A stretch of DNA of 7,002 bases, taken from NCBI GenBank assembly GCA_964423545.1, contig CAYRFV010000287.1, positions 1 through 7,002 of the forward strand, read 5' to 3'. The notes below the pieces were generated by a model, which was not told the origin of the DNA, did no database searches, and saw only the letters and a list, made by a program, of their open reading frames with translations. The DNA comes from JALOOE01 sp964423545. GTDB lineage: Bacteria > Chloroflexota > Anaerolineae > CG2-30-64-16. Positions 1-5,112 of the stretch are shown piece by piece (within the stretch, counting starts at the first letter, position 1; every line of letters starts with the position of its first letter). The position numbers and the translations under genes are program-made.

Positions 1-747
1 CGACTCGCTGAGGCCCGGGGTCGCGCCGAACGTCACGTCGATCGCGATGGCGATGTCCGGCGCAACACCGAACGTGCTGGTGATCGCGCCGCGCAGGCCG
101 ACCTCCTCCTGGACGGTGGCCACGGCGAAGATATCCCACGTGTGTTTCATGCCCGCCAGGTAACCGAGTGCGCCGAGCATCGCGGCCACACTTGCCCGGT
201 TGTCGAGCGCCTTCGTCGCCACCCGACCCCCAAGCAACTCGGTGTAGGGGCCGCGCACCACCGCCCGGTCCCCGACGCGCACCATGTCGGCGGAAGACAG
301 GCCCGTATCGATCCGCAGGTCAGCCAGGGGCGTCGCCTTCGTACGCTCCTCACCGGACAGCATATGCGGCGGCCGACCGCCGATGGTGCCGGCCAGGCCG
401 TGCGGGAATTCTTCAGCGCCGGAGCCGGTTGGATAGACCGTCACTTCCTGGCCGGGCAGAGCCCGCGCTTCAACGCCGCCAATACGCCCCACGTGGAGAT
501 AGCCCCCCTCCACCTTCGTAACGATCAAGCCGATCTCATCGAGGTGCGCCGCCAGCATGATCCGGCCGGGTGGAGTCTGTGCGCCGCGCCGTTGCAGGAT
601 CACGCTGCCCAGCGCGTCGACGCGCACCTCATGCGCCAAGTCACTGGCCAGCTCCTTGACCACAGCAGCCACCGGTCCTTCGACGCCGGAAGGGCCATCG
701 ACCTCCACGAGCCGCCTGAGCAGTCTTCCGATTTCCGACTTGTCCAT
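1..747 (-). CDS. M42 family metal-dependent aminopeptidase (FrvX/glutamyl aminopeptidase type), C-terminus cut by window edge
   Basis: Family members are cytoplasmic dinuclear-metal aminopeptidases that form large tetrahedral shells and trim peptides. The 249 residues visible here cover the N-terminal two thirds or so of a usual M42 protein of about 350 residues. The family signature runs in order: GPSGVEGPV at 18-26, AHLDEIGLIV at 67-76 with metal ligand His68 and Asp70, IGG at 89-91, GQEVTVY at 99-105, KALDNR at 179-184 with bridging Asp182, QEEVGLRGA at 213-221 with Glu214 (general base) and Glu215 (metal), and AIDVT at 235-239 with Asp237. The last His ligand of the family lies beyond the window. 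Residues about 72-165 are the inserted lid/PDZ-like domain. The ATG at 747 follows a purine-rich AGGAAGGAAG stretch, with AAGGA six bases away. All visible catalytic residues are intact, so the enzyme is probably active. The gene is divergent from the transglutaminase gene and has its own promoter. Confidence 0.93.
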   Translation of the reverse strand, partial: MDKSEIGRLLRRLVEVDGPSGVEGPVAAVVKELASDLAHEVRVDALGSVILQRRGAQTPPGRIMLAAHLDEIGLIVTKVEGGYLHVGRIGGVEARALPGQEVTVYPTGSGAEEFPHGLAGTIGGRPPHMLSGEERTKATPLADLRIDTGLSSADMVRVGDRAVVRGPYTELLGGRVATKALDNRASVAAMLGALGYLAGMKHTWDIFAVATVQEEVGLRGAITSTFGVAPDIAIAIDVTFGATPGLSES

Positions 748-816
748 GTCGCTTCCTTCCTGCGCTGGAGCGTCACACCCACTTGCCCGCAAGGGAACGA
801 CCGCCAGCGTCTGCCG

Positions 817-846
817 ATTGTAGCGCCGCAGGCTTCGGAATGTCAA
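817..846 (-). promoter_or_regulatory. sigma70-type promoter for the M42 peptidase gene
   Basis: On the minus strand, a perfect -35 TTGACA (846-841) is followed by an 18-base spacer and a -10 TACAAT (822-817; five of six matches to TATAAT). Transcription would begin near 810, leaving a leader of roughly 60 bases before the ATG at 747. The orientation and distance fit the peptidase gene. Confidence 0.72.
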
Positions 847-848
847 AC

Positions 849-872
849 AAGCTGGCGCGCTGCGCGCTGCTT
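849..872. promoter_or_regulatory. candidate operator: GC-rich dyad between two divergent promoters
   Basis: The perfect arms GCGCGC (855-860) and GCGCGC (862-867) surround a single T. The symmetry resumes further out with AAGC (849-852) and GCTT (869-872), separated from the core by two bases on the left and one on the right. The element lies between the -35 box of the minus promoter (841-846) and that of the plus promoter (898-903), where one bound regulator could affect both. CG-alternating DNA readily gives chance palindromes, so this is only a candidate. Confidence 0.3.
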
Positions 873-897
873 CATCCTTTTCGGGATTGTCGACCAC

Positions 898-925
898 TTG
901 ACAGCTACGGATTGACCGGTACAAT
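898..925 (+). promoter_or_regulatory. sigma70-type promoter for the transglutaminase-like gene
   Basis: A perfect -35 TTGACA (898-903), a 16-base spacer and a -10 TACAAT (920-925) point toward the gene starting at 1021. Transcription would start near 932, giving a leader of about 90 bases that contains the hairpin at 991-1009. The boxes are identical in sequence to those of the divergent promoter at 817-846. Confidence 0.72.
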
Positions 926-990
926 GCAGAGGCTGCCAGATCAACCACGAGTTCTACGTTTGCCGAAGGCTTGCTTTCACTCCTATCACA

Positions 991-1009
991 CGAGCGGGAG
1001 GCCCGCTCG
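991..1009 (+). promoter_or_regulatory. 5'-leader hairpin directly upstream of the ribosome site
   Basis: CGAGCGGG (991-998) and CCCGCTCG (1002-1009) are perfect reverse complements around a three-base loop, AGG. The stem ends one base before the GGAGG ribosome site at 1011-1015. No T-tract follows, so it does not look like a terminator. It could modulate translation initiation or protect the mRNA 5' region. The structure is certain in sequence; the function is inferred. Confidence 0.5.
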
Positions 1010-1010
1010 C

Positions 1011-1023
1011 GGAGGATATTTTG
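1011..1023 (+). promoter_or_regulatory. ribosome binding site fixing a TTG start
   Basis: GGAGG at 1011-1015 is followed by a five-base spacer (ATATT) and TTG at 1021-1023. No ATG or GTG closer to the ribosome site opens the same frame, and the protein from this TTG begins just ahead of the first membrane helix, as expected for the family. TTG is the least used of the three common bacterial starts and usually lowers initiation. Confidence 0.75.
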
Positions 1024-3381
1024 ACTGCTCAGGTTGCCACCCTCTCCCCTGTGGATGAGGCGCTTGTGATTCGGACGCCGCGACAGCGTTTCCAGGCAGG
1101 CGGCGGCTGGTGGACATTGCTGCTCGCGCTCACGATGCTGCTCAGCATGTCCGGTGCGCTCTACACCGCCGGCTGGAGTGAAGGACTGGACCTGGTACAG
1201 GCCGCCGTAGTCGTCGGAGCGCTGGTCGGCCTGCTGCTTGCGCTCACCCGTTGGAGTGGTCTCTTTGCGACGATCTACAGCTTTCTCGTGAGCATCGTCG
1301 TCATCGTCACTCTGCTCCACCGAGGCTTCTTTCCGGATCTCAGCCTGCATGACGCCGTCCTCGGCATCGTGCAGCGCAATATTACCTGGCTGGCCGCCCT
1401 GTACAACCGAGCTCCCGCTGCCGACAATCTGATCTTCGTGATCCAGCTCTGCCTCCTGGGCTGGTGGATCAGCTTCTTCGCCATATGGAGCCTCTACCGG
1501 CACCAGCATGTGCTGCAGGCGGTGCTCCCGGCAGGCGTCGGACTACTGGTCGTCATCTACTATTCACCCCTGGCGTTGTCAGGCTACCTGGTCGTGTACC
1601 TGGTGTCGGTGGTTTTACTGGCGATCTCTGTGGAGCTTGCGCGGAACGAAACGCGCTGGCGCATCTTCCATATCCGCTACGCGCCCGACATCTTCTGGGA
1701 CTTCCTCAAGGCCGGGCTGCTCTTCGCCGTCGCCATTACGGTGCTGGCTTGGATGGCGCCGAGCGGCATGGGGCGCGCTACGATGGAACGGCTGCTGCGG
1801 CCCATCGACCCCCAGTGGCGGCAGTTCGAGGAGACCTGGGCGCGCATGTACCAGTCGCTGCGCTATCAGGGGCCGGCGGTCCGCACCACCAAGTTCGGCA
1901 AGAGCATGGGTCTGGGCGGAGAGGTGAACCTTACCGACCGGCCCATTTTCGAAGCTGAAGTCGGACGGCGCACCTACTGGCGCGGCGCCGCGTTCGATTT
2001 CTATACGGGCCGCGGATGGCAGAACACGGATGAGGAGCTGGTGATCATCGAACGCGGCCAGGTCCTGGGCGAGCCTGCAATCAAAATGTATGGCGAGATC
2101 ACGGCGACCGTGCGACCGCTTGAAACCGAACAGGATGTGATCTTCGGTCCGCCGCAGCCGCTGCGGGTTTCAGTGCCGACGAACGCCGACGCCAGCCGCG
2201 TGACGAAGCAAGGGGAGATCAGCATCTCGATGCTGCGCAGTCGCGTGCCGTTCAACCGCGGCAGCTACTACCAGGTGGCGTCCTCGATCAGCGCGGCCCC
2301 ACTGGCCGCGCTGCAGCAGGCTGGCGCCGCGTACCCGACATGGGTGACGGATCGCTTCCTGCAACTACCCGACGCGTTCCCCAACGGCGTTCGACGGCTG
2401 GCCGAAAGCGTCACCGCTAATCACGACACGCCGCTCGACAAGGCAATCGCTGTCGAGAATTTCCTGCGGGGATACAAATACAACCAGCAGATCGATGCGC
2501 CGCCCCCCGACAAGGACGCGGTGGAGCACTTCCTCTTGCAGTCCAAAGAAGGCTACTGCGACTACTACGCCAGTGCGATGGTGACCATGCTGCGTGCGGT
2601 CGGCGTTCCTGCACGCTTCGTGGTAGGCTACACCCCCGGTGACTACATCCAGCCGGAGGAGCTGATGCCCGTGTCGGTGGGCACCTATCGCGTGCTCGAG
2701 CGCAACGCGCACGCCTGGCCGGAGGTCTACTTCCCCGAGTACGGGTGGATCCAGTTCGAGCCAACCGCATCCGAGCCGCTGTTGGCGCGTCCGGTCGAGC
2801 AGATGGCTACACCGACCCCTTCGACGCCTTTCCGGCCGGATGATCAGAACCCGAACCCCGACGACGATCTGCTACCGGACCGCGACGACTTGCGCGCCGG
2901 TGGCCCGATGACGCTCGATCCACCTGCCATCCGGTGGCTGCGCTCCAACTGGCCCGAGCTGGCTCTCGCAGTTGGACTGCTCGCGATCATCGCCGGCGCG
3001 CTCCTGCTCTTCCGCTGGCGCCGCCAGCTGTTCTTCCAAAGCCCAGACCTGTTGGTCCGCCTCTTCGACGTCCTGAGCCACTGGGCAAGCCGGCTGCGCG
3101 TCCCCTGGGTGCCGAGCCAGACTCCCCTGGAGCGCGCGGCTGCGTTCAATTCAAAGGTTCCCGAAGCAAGCCCTGCGGTGGATCGTCTCGCCAATCTGTT
3201 CGTAGCGAAATACTACGGCCGGGAGCTGCCGACCGTCGAGGCGGTGGCGGCGCTGGTGCGAGAATGGAGCCATCTGGAGCCGTCCTTGTGGAAGCGTTGG
3301 GCGTTGCAGGGTGCACAGACAAATCGTCTGCGGCAGGCGCTGAGCCGGAACAAGGCGTCCGGCGACCCCCGCGGGAGTTGA
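1021..3381 (+). CDS. membrane-anchored transglutaminase-like protein (TgpA/DUF3488 type) with C-terminal DUF4129-like domain
   Basis: The 786-residue protein has TgpA-type architecture. Seven hydrophobic helices can be seen at about 30-50, 57-76, 79-99, 136-158, 163-181, 184-206 and 228-246. An extracytoplasmic part at about 250-640 follows, then an eighth helix at 644-665 and a cytosolic tail. The outer part first shows the family pre-domain (GGEVNLTDRPIFEAE at 299-313, YWRGAAFDFYTGRGW at 319-333), then the transglutaminase core: Cys513 in EGYCDYYASAM, His564 in RNAHAWPEVYF, and Glu580 in GWIQFEPTAS at the site of the usual Asp. A Pro/Asp-rich linker spans about 596-628. The tail (700-750, TPLERAAAF and KYYGRELP) resembles DUF4129. 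Relatives are papain-fold enzymes or peptidases acting at the envelope; the substrate is unknown. The usual MoxR-ATPase and DUF58 partner genes are not adjacent. The gene converges on the minus-strand operon with one base between stops. Confidence 0.9.
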   Translation: MTAQVATLSPVDEALVIRTPRQRFQAGGGWWTLLLALTMLLSMSGALYTAGWSEGLDLVQAAVVVGALVGLLLALTRWSGLFATIYSFLVSIVVIVTLLHRGFFPDLSLHDAVLGIVQRNITWLAALYNRAPAADNLIFVIQLCLLGWWISFFAIWSLYRHQHVLQAVLPAGVGLLVVIYYSPLALSGYLVVYLVSVVLLAISVELARNETRWRIFHIRYAPDIFWDFLKAGLLFAVAITVLAWMAPSGMGRATMERLLRPIDPQWRQFEETWARMYQSLRYQGPAVRTTKFGKSMGLGGEVNLTDRPIFEAEVGRRTYWRGAAFDFYTGRGWQNTDEELVIIERGQVLGEPAIKMYGEITATVRPLETEQDVIFGPPQPLRVSVPTNADASRVTKQGEISISMLRSRVPFNRGSYYQVASSISAAPLAALQQAGAAYPTWVTDRFLQLPDAFPNGVRRLAESVTANHDTPLDKAIAVENFLRGYKYNQQIDAPPPDKDAVEHFLLQSKEGYCDYYASAMVTMLRAVGVPARFVVGYTPGDYIQPEELMPVSVGTYRVLERNAHAWPEVYFPEYGWIQFEPTASEPLLARPVEQMATPTPSTPFRPDDQNPNPDDDLLPDRDDLRAGGPMTLDPPAIRWLRSNWPELALAVGLLAIIAGALLLFRWRRQLFFQSPDLLVRLFDVLSHWASRLRVPWVPSQTPLERAAAFNSKVPEASPAVDRLANLFVAKYYGRELPTVEAVAALVREWSHLEPSLWKRWALQGAQTNRLRQALSRNKASGDPRGS

Positions 3382-3382
3382 C

Positions 3383-4114
3383 CTACTGCCCTTTGAGCTG
3401 CTTGAGCTCCTGCCGGGCGAAATCGGCAGCCATCGGATCCTGGCCTGGGCCGATCGAGAGGAACTTCTCGAACGATCGGATCGCCTCGTCCTTCTGTCCT
3501 TTCAGGCGGTACAGAACGCCCAGGCCATAGTACACCTCGGGCAGGTCTGGCTTCAGATCGCGTGCGCGCAGAAGAAGTCTCTCGGCTTCACCGAGGTTGC
3601 TCTCCTGCAGGCGAACGGCTGCCAGCAGGTAGAGAGTGGACGGTTCATCCGGTTCAAGTCGCAAGGCCTCCTGGAAGGTCGCTGCGGCCTGCCCGAGCTG
3701 CCCCAATTGGTAGTAGACGACCCCCAGGTTCGCCAGCGCTGCCGTCATCTTGGGGTCGACCGCAATCGCAGCCTTGAATGCCTGCTCCGCCTCCGGCAGG
3801 CGATTCAGGCGGACATAGACGTTCCCGAGTCCGAAATGCGCACGCGCCGCCTGCGGGTCGAGGGCCACCGCATCCAGGTATTCCTGCTCCGCCTTTCCGA
3901 GATTCCCTGCGTCGAGAGCCGCCTGCCCCGCCGCCATATGGCTGGCGGCATCGCCGCTTGGCCGCGTCGCAGCCGGCCGCGCGGGACCAGGAAGGGCGGG
4001 AGTCGCGACGATCACGGTCTGCGCAGGTGACGAACATCCGGTCACCACAGCCGTTACGAGGGCGATCACGACCAGGCCGAACAGCCACGCGTGCTGCGAT
4101 CGATTGCGCGTCAC
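3383..4114 (-). CDS. tetratricopeptide-repeat lipoprotein
   Basis: This is a 243-residue protein with a lipoprotein signal peptide: MTRNR, a hydrophobic stretch at about 9-25, and the lipobox VVTGC with Cys27 as the lipidation site. A Pro/Ala-rich spacer (30-55) follows, then five consecutive TPR units at about 58-89, 90-123, 124-157, 158-191 and 192-225, several ending in the typical LDP/VDP/LEP/LKP turn. The repeats form a helical scaffold for protein binding, here anchored on the outer face of the membrane; the partner is unknown. The GTG at 4114 is preferred over an in-frame ATG at 4141, because the latter overlaps the upstream gene and lacks a ribosome site, whereas an ideal AGGAGG precedes the GTG by five bases. 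It is the second gene of an operon with the MBL-fold gene. Similarity to PilF/Tgl-like pilotins is superficial, and no specific role is claimed. Confidence 0.88.
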   Translation of the reverse strand: MTRNRSQHAWLFGLVVIALVTAVVTGCSSPAQTVIVATPALPGPARPAATRPSGDAASHMAAGQAALDAGNLGKAEQEYLDAVALDPQAARAHFGLGNVYVRLNRLPEAEQAFKAAIAVDPKMTAALANLGVVYYQLGQLGQAAATFQEALRLEPDEPSTLYLLAAVRLQESNLGEAERLLLRARDLKPDLPEVYYGLGVLYRLKGQKDEAIRSFEKFLSIGPGQDPMAADFARQELKQLKGQ

Positions 4115-4125
4115 GTCCACCTCCT
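4115..4125 (-). promoter_or_regulatory. ribosome binding site deciding the GTG start of the TPR lipoprotein
   Basis: On the minus strand the stop TAG of the MBL-fold gene (4128-4126) is followed at once by AGGAGG (4125-4120), five bases (TGGAC), and GTG (4114-4112). The whole intergenic space is these 11 bases, which suggests cotranscription and possible translational coupling. Confidence 0.8.
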
Positions 4126-4770
4126 CTAGCCCTGCTTGCACTCCAGCACAACCACCTGCGTCTCCTCAGGCAGATCGCTCGAGGACACCTTGAGGCTTTC
4201 CTGTGGCGCCTGCTCCGTCACCCCCATCTCCTTCAGGAACTTACTGAGAGGATCGAGCGCCAGGCTGACGTAAGGGGTCCGGTAGCGCATGGGGACGACG
4301 AGTCGAGGCTCCAGGAGGCTGATCACCTCGGCAGCCTTGTCCGCGTCCAGGGCGCCGCCGCCCCCCACCGGCGCCAGGAGCACGTCAATGTCGGGCATCG
4401 CCTCGACCTGCGCTTGCGTCAAGACACGCGCCAGGTCGCCCAAGTGACACACGGTGAGACCACCGAACTCGAACACGAAGACCGTGTTCTCTTCCTTGGC
4501 CTCGGCATGCGGTTCGCTCTCGCGCCAGGTCTGGATGCCCGTGATGAACACGCCCTTGACTTCGTACTCGCCAGGACGGCTGAGCACGCGAGCATCACTT
4601 TTGAGGGCGGCCGCCGCCGCCCGCCCCAGCGCCTCATGGCTGACCGTAATGATGTCGGCCCGCACGCGCGGCATGGTGTAGCCGATGCTCTTGTCGTACG
4701 GGTCTGTGATGATCGTGACGCCCGCCTCACGAATGCGAAAACAGGAATGACCCAACCAGTCGATGTCCAC
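4126..4770 (-). CDS. metallo-beta-lactamase-fold protein (COG2220/UPF0173-like) with degenerate metal site
   Basis: This 214-residue protein fits the size of small COG2220 MBL-fold proteins. Fold signatures are WLGHSCFRI (5-13), ITDPYD (21-26), ADIITVSH (38-45), RPGEYEVKGVFITGI (65-79), NTVFVFEFGGLTVCHLGDL (95-113), DVLLAPVGG (129-137), LDADKAAEVI (141-150) and VVPMRY (158-163). Family members are hydrolases with an HxHxDH metal motif, a later Asp and a C-terminal His. Here the motif reads HEALGR (45-50), leaving only His45, and the terminal PMHY is PMRY with Arg162. His109 and Asp112 remain. Normal hydrolase activity is therefore doubtful. The GTG at 4770 is chosen because GGAGG lies seven bases upstream and a -10 box lies between it and the in-frame ATG at 4827, which cannot be transcribed from that promoter. 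It is the first gene of the operon with the TPR lipoprotein. Confidence 0.87.
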   Translation of the reverse strand: MDIDWLGHSCFRIREAGVTIITDPYDKSIGYTMPRVRADIITVSHEALGRAAAAALKSDARVLSRPGEYEVKGVFITGIQTWRESEPHAEAKEENTVFVFEFGGLTVCHLGDLARVLTQAQVEAMPDIDVLLAPVGGGGALDADKAAEVISLLEPRLVVPMRYRTPYVSLALDPLSKFLKEMGVTEQAPQESLKVSSSDLPEETQVVVLECKQG

Positions 4771-4777
4771 AGCGATG

Positions 4778-4782
4778 CCTCC
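4778..4782 (-). promoter_or_regulatory. ribosome binding site deciding the GTG start of the MBL-fold gene
   Basis: GGAGG on the minus strand (4782-4778) precedes GTG at 4770 by seven bases. The protein then begins MDIDWLGHSCF, matching the usual N-terminus of the family, in which the WLGH block lies within the first ten residues. Confidence 0.75.
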
Positions 4783-4798
4783 GTCGGTGTTCGGGCCG

Positions 4799-4827
4799 AT
4801 TATACTCCCAAGCGCGAGGTTACGCAA
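4799..4827 (-). promoter_or_regulatory. promoter for the MBL-fold/TPR operon
   Basis: A perfect -10 TATAAT occurs on the minus strand at 4804-4799. A weak -35 TTGCGT (4827-4822; three of six matches) lies 17 bases upstream. Transcription would start near 4792, leaving a leader of about 20 bases that includes the GGAGG site. The strong -10 with a poor -35 suggests moderate or activator-assisted expression. Confidence 0.6.
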
Positions 4828-4869
4828 AGCCGTTCTTGCACCCCATCTTCCCGCCTGCCTGTCTCAAGG

Positions 4870-4898
4870 TGGACAATTCGCGGATAAGCATGTATAAT
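4870..4898 (+). promoter_or_regulatory. sigma70-type promoter for the modular glycosidase-like gene
   Basis: The -35 TGGACA (4870-4875; five of six matches), a 17-base spacer and a perfect -10 TATAAT (4893-4898) make this one of the best promoters in the window. Transcription would start near 4905. Excluding the N run, about 108 readable bases lie between that point and the ATG at 5113, so the assembly gap sits in the 5' leader. Confidence 0.72.
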
Positions 4899-4951
4899 TT
4901 GTCGAGTACTGGATATCCCAAGCGTCCATCACGCCACACCGCCATCGCGCC

Positions 4952-5079
4952 GCGGCCCGATGCGCNNNNNNNNNNNNNNNNNNNNNNNNNNNNNNNNNNN
5001 NNNNNNNNNNNNNNNNNNNNNNNNNNNNNNNNNNNNNNNNNNNNNNNNNNNNNNNNNNNNNNNNNGCGGCCCGATGCGC
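4952..5079. repeat. 14-bp direct repeat at both edges of the gap
   Basis: GCGGCCCGATGCGC ends exactly at the left edge of the N run (4952-4965) and begins exactly at its right edge (5066-5079). A perfect repeat placed precisely at both contig ends is the mark of an unmerged contig overlap rather than of a biological repeat. Confidence 0.75.
4966..5065. other. assembly gap of 100 N
   Basis: Exactly 100 N are present, the conventional length for a scaffold gap of unknown size. The matching 14-bp ends suggest that the true gap may be zero or negative. Confidence 0.98.
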
Positions 5080-5112
5080 ATGGCGGCGCGATGGACATGG
5101 TGAGGCAAGACC

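Larger units (their letters stand above)
4942..5094. repeat. 12-bp inverted repeat straddling the assembly gap
   Basis: CCATCGCGCCGC (4942-4953) and GCGGCGCGATGG (5083-5094) are perfect reverse complements on opposite sides of the N run. If the gap is closed by overlapping the flanking 14-bp direct repeats, they form a stem with a 15-base loop that contains the palindrome ATGCGCAT. Such a GC-rich hairpin could explain why assembly stopped here. Confidence 0.6.
4771..5112. other. divergent intergenic region, interrupted by an assembly gap
   Basis: This 342-base stretch, 100 of them N, separates two divergent genes. It holds the minus promoter (4799-4827), the plus promoter (4870-4898), the gap (4966-5065) with its flanking repeats, and a seven-codon reading frame (5080-5103, MAARWTW) whose TGA abuts the ribosome site of the next gene. 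I see no RNA gene or protein gene in the readable part. Confidence 0.7.

Noticed and set aside
142..915. A 257-codon open frame on the plus strand
   Set aside because: It lies antisense to the M42 peptidase gene, which has full family motifs, a ribosome site and a promoter; the plus frame shows no recognisable domain and is an open frame expected in GC-rich coding DNA.
3368..3427. Small inverted repeats near the convergent stop codons (CCCGCGGG, GAGCT/AGCTC, TGCCG/CGGCA)
   Set aside because: The stems are short, lie inside coding sequence and lack a following T-tract, so they do not qualify as terminators.
4115..4141. Upstream ATG (4141) as start of the TPR lipoprotein
   Set aside because: It would overlap the end of the MBL-fold gene, lacks a ribosome site, and puts nine charged or polar residues ahead of a normal lipoprotein signal peptide; the GTG at 4114 has an ideal AGGAGG.
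4771..4827. Upstream ATG (4827) as start of the MBL-fold gene
   Set aside because: It lies upstream of the perfect -10 box at 4799-4804 and adds 19 residues not typical of the family; the GTG at 4770 has GGAGG at good spacing.
3778..4887. A 369-codon plus-strand open frame
   Set aside because: It spans the reverse of two genes and their junction, including their promoter, and carries no domain signature; the minus-strand genes explain the region.
4911..4918. Palindrome GGATATCC just after the predicted transcription start of the modular gene
   Set aside because: Eight bases is too short to call an operator and no second copy or extended symmetry was seen.
5080..5103. Seven-codon frame MAARWTW ending at the ribosome site of the modular gene
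   Set aside because: No ribosome site of its own is visible, it overlaps the inverted repeat at the gap, and such short frames occur by chance; a leader peptide cannot be excluded but is not supported.
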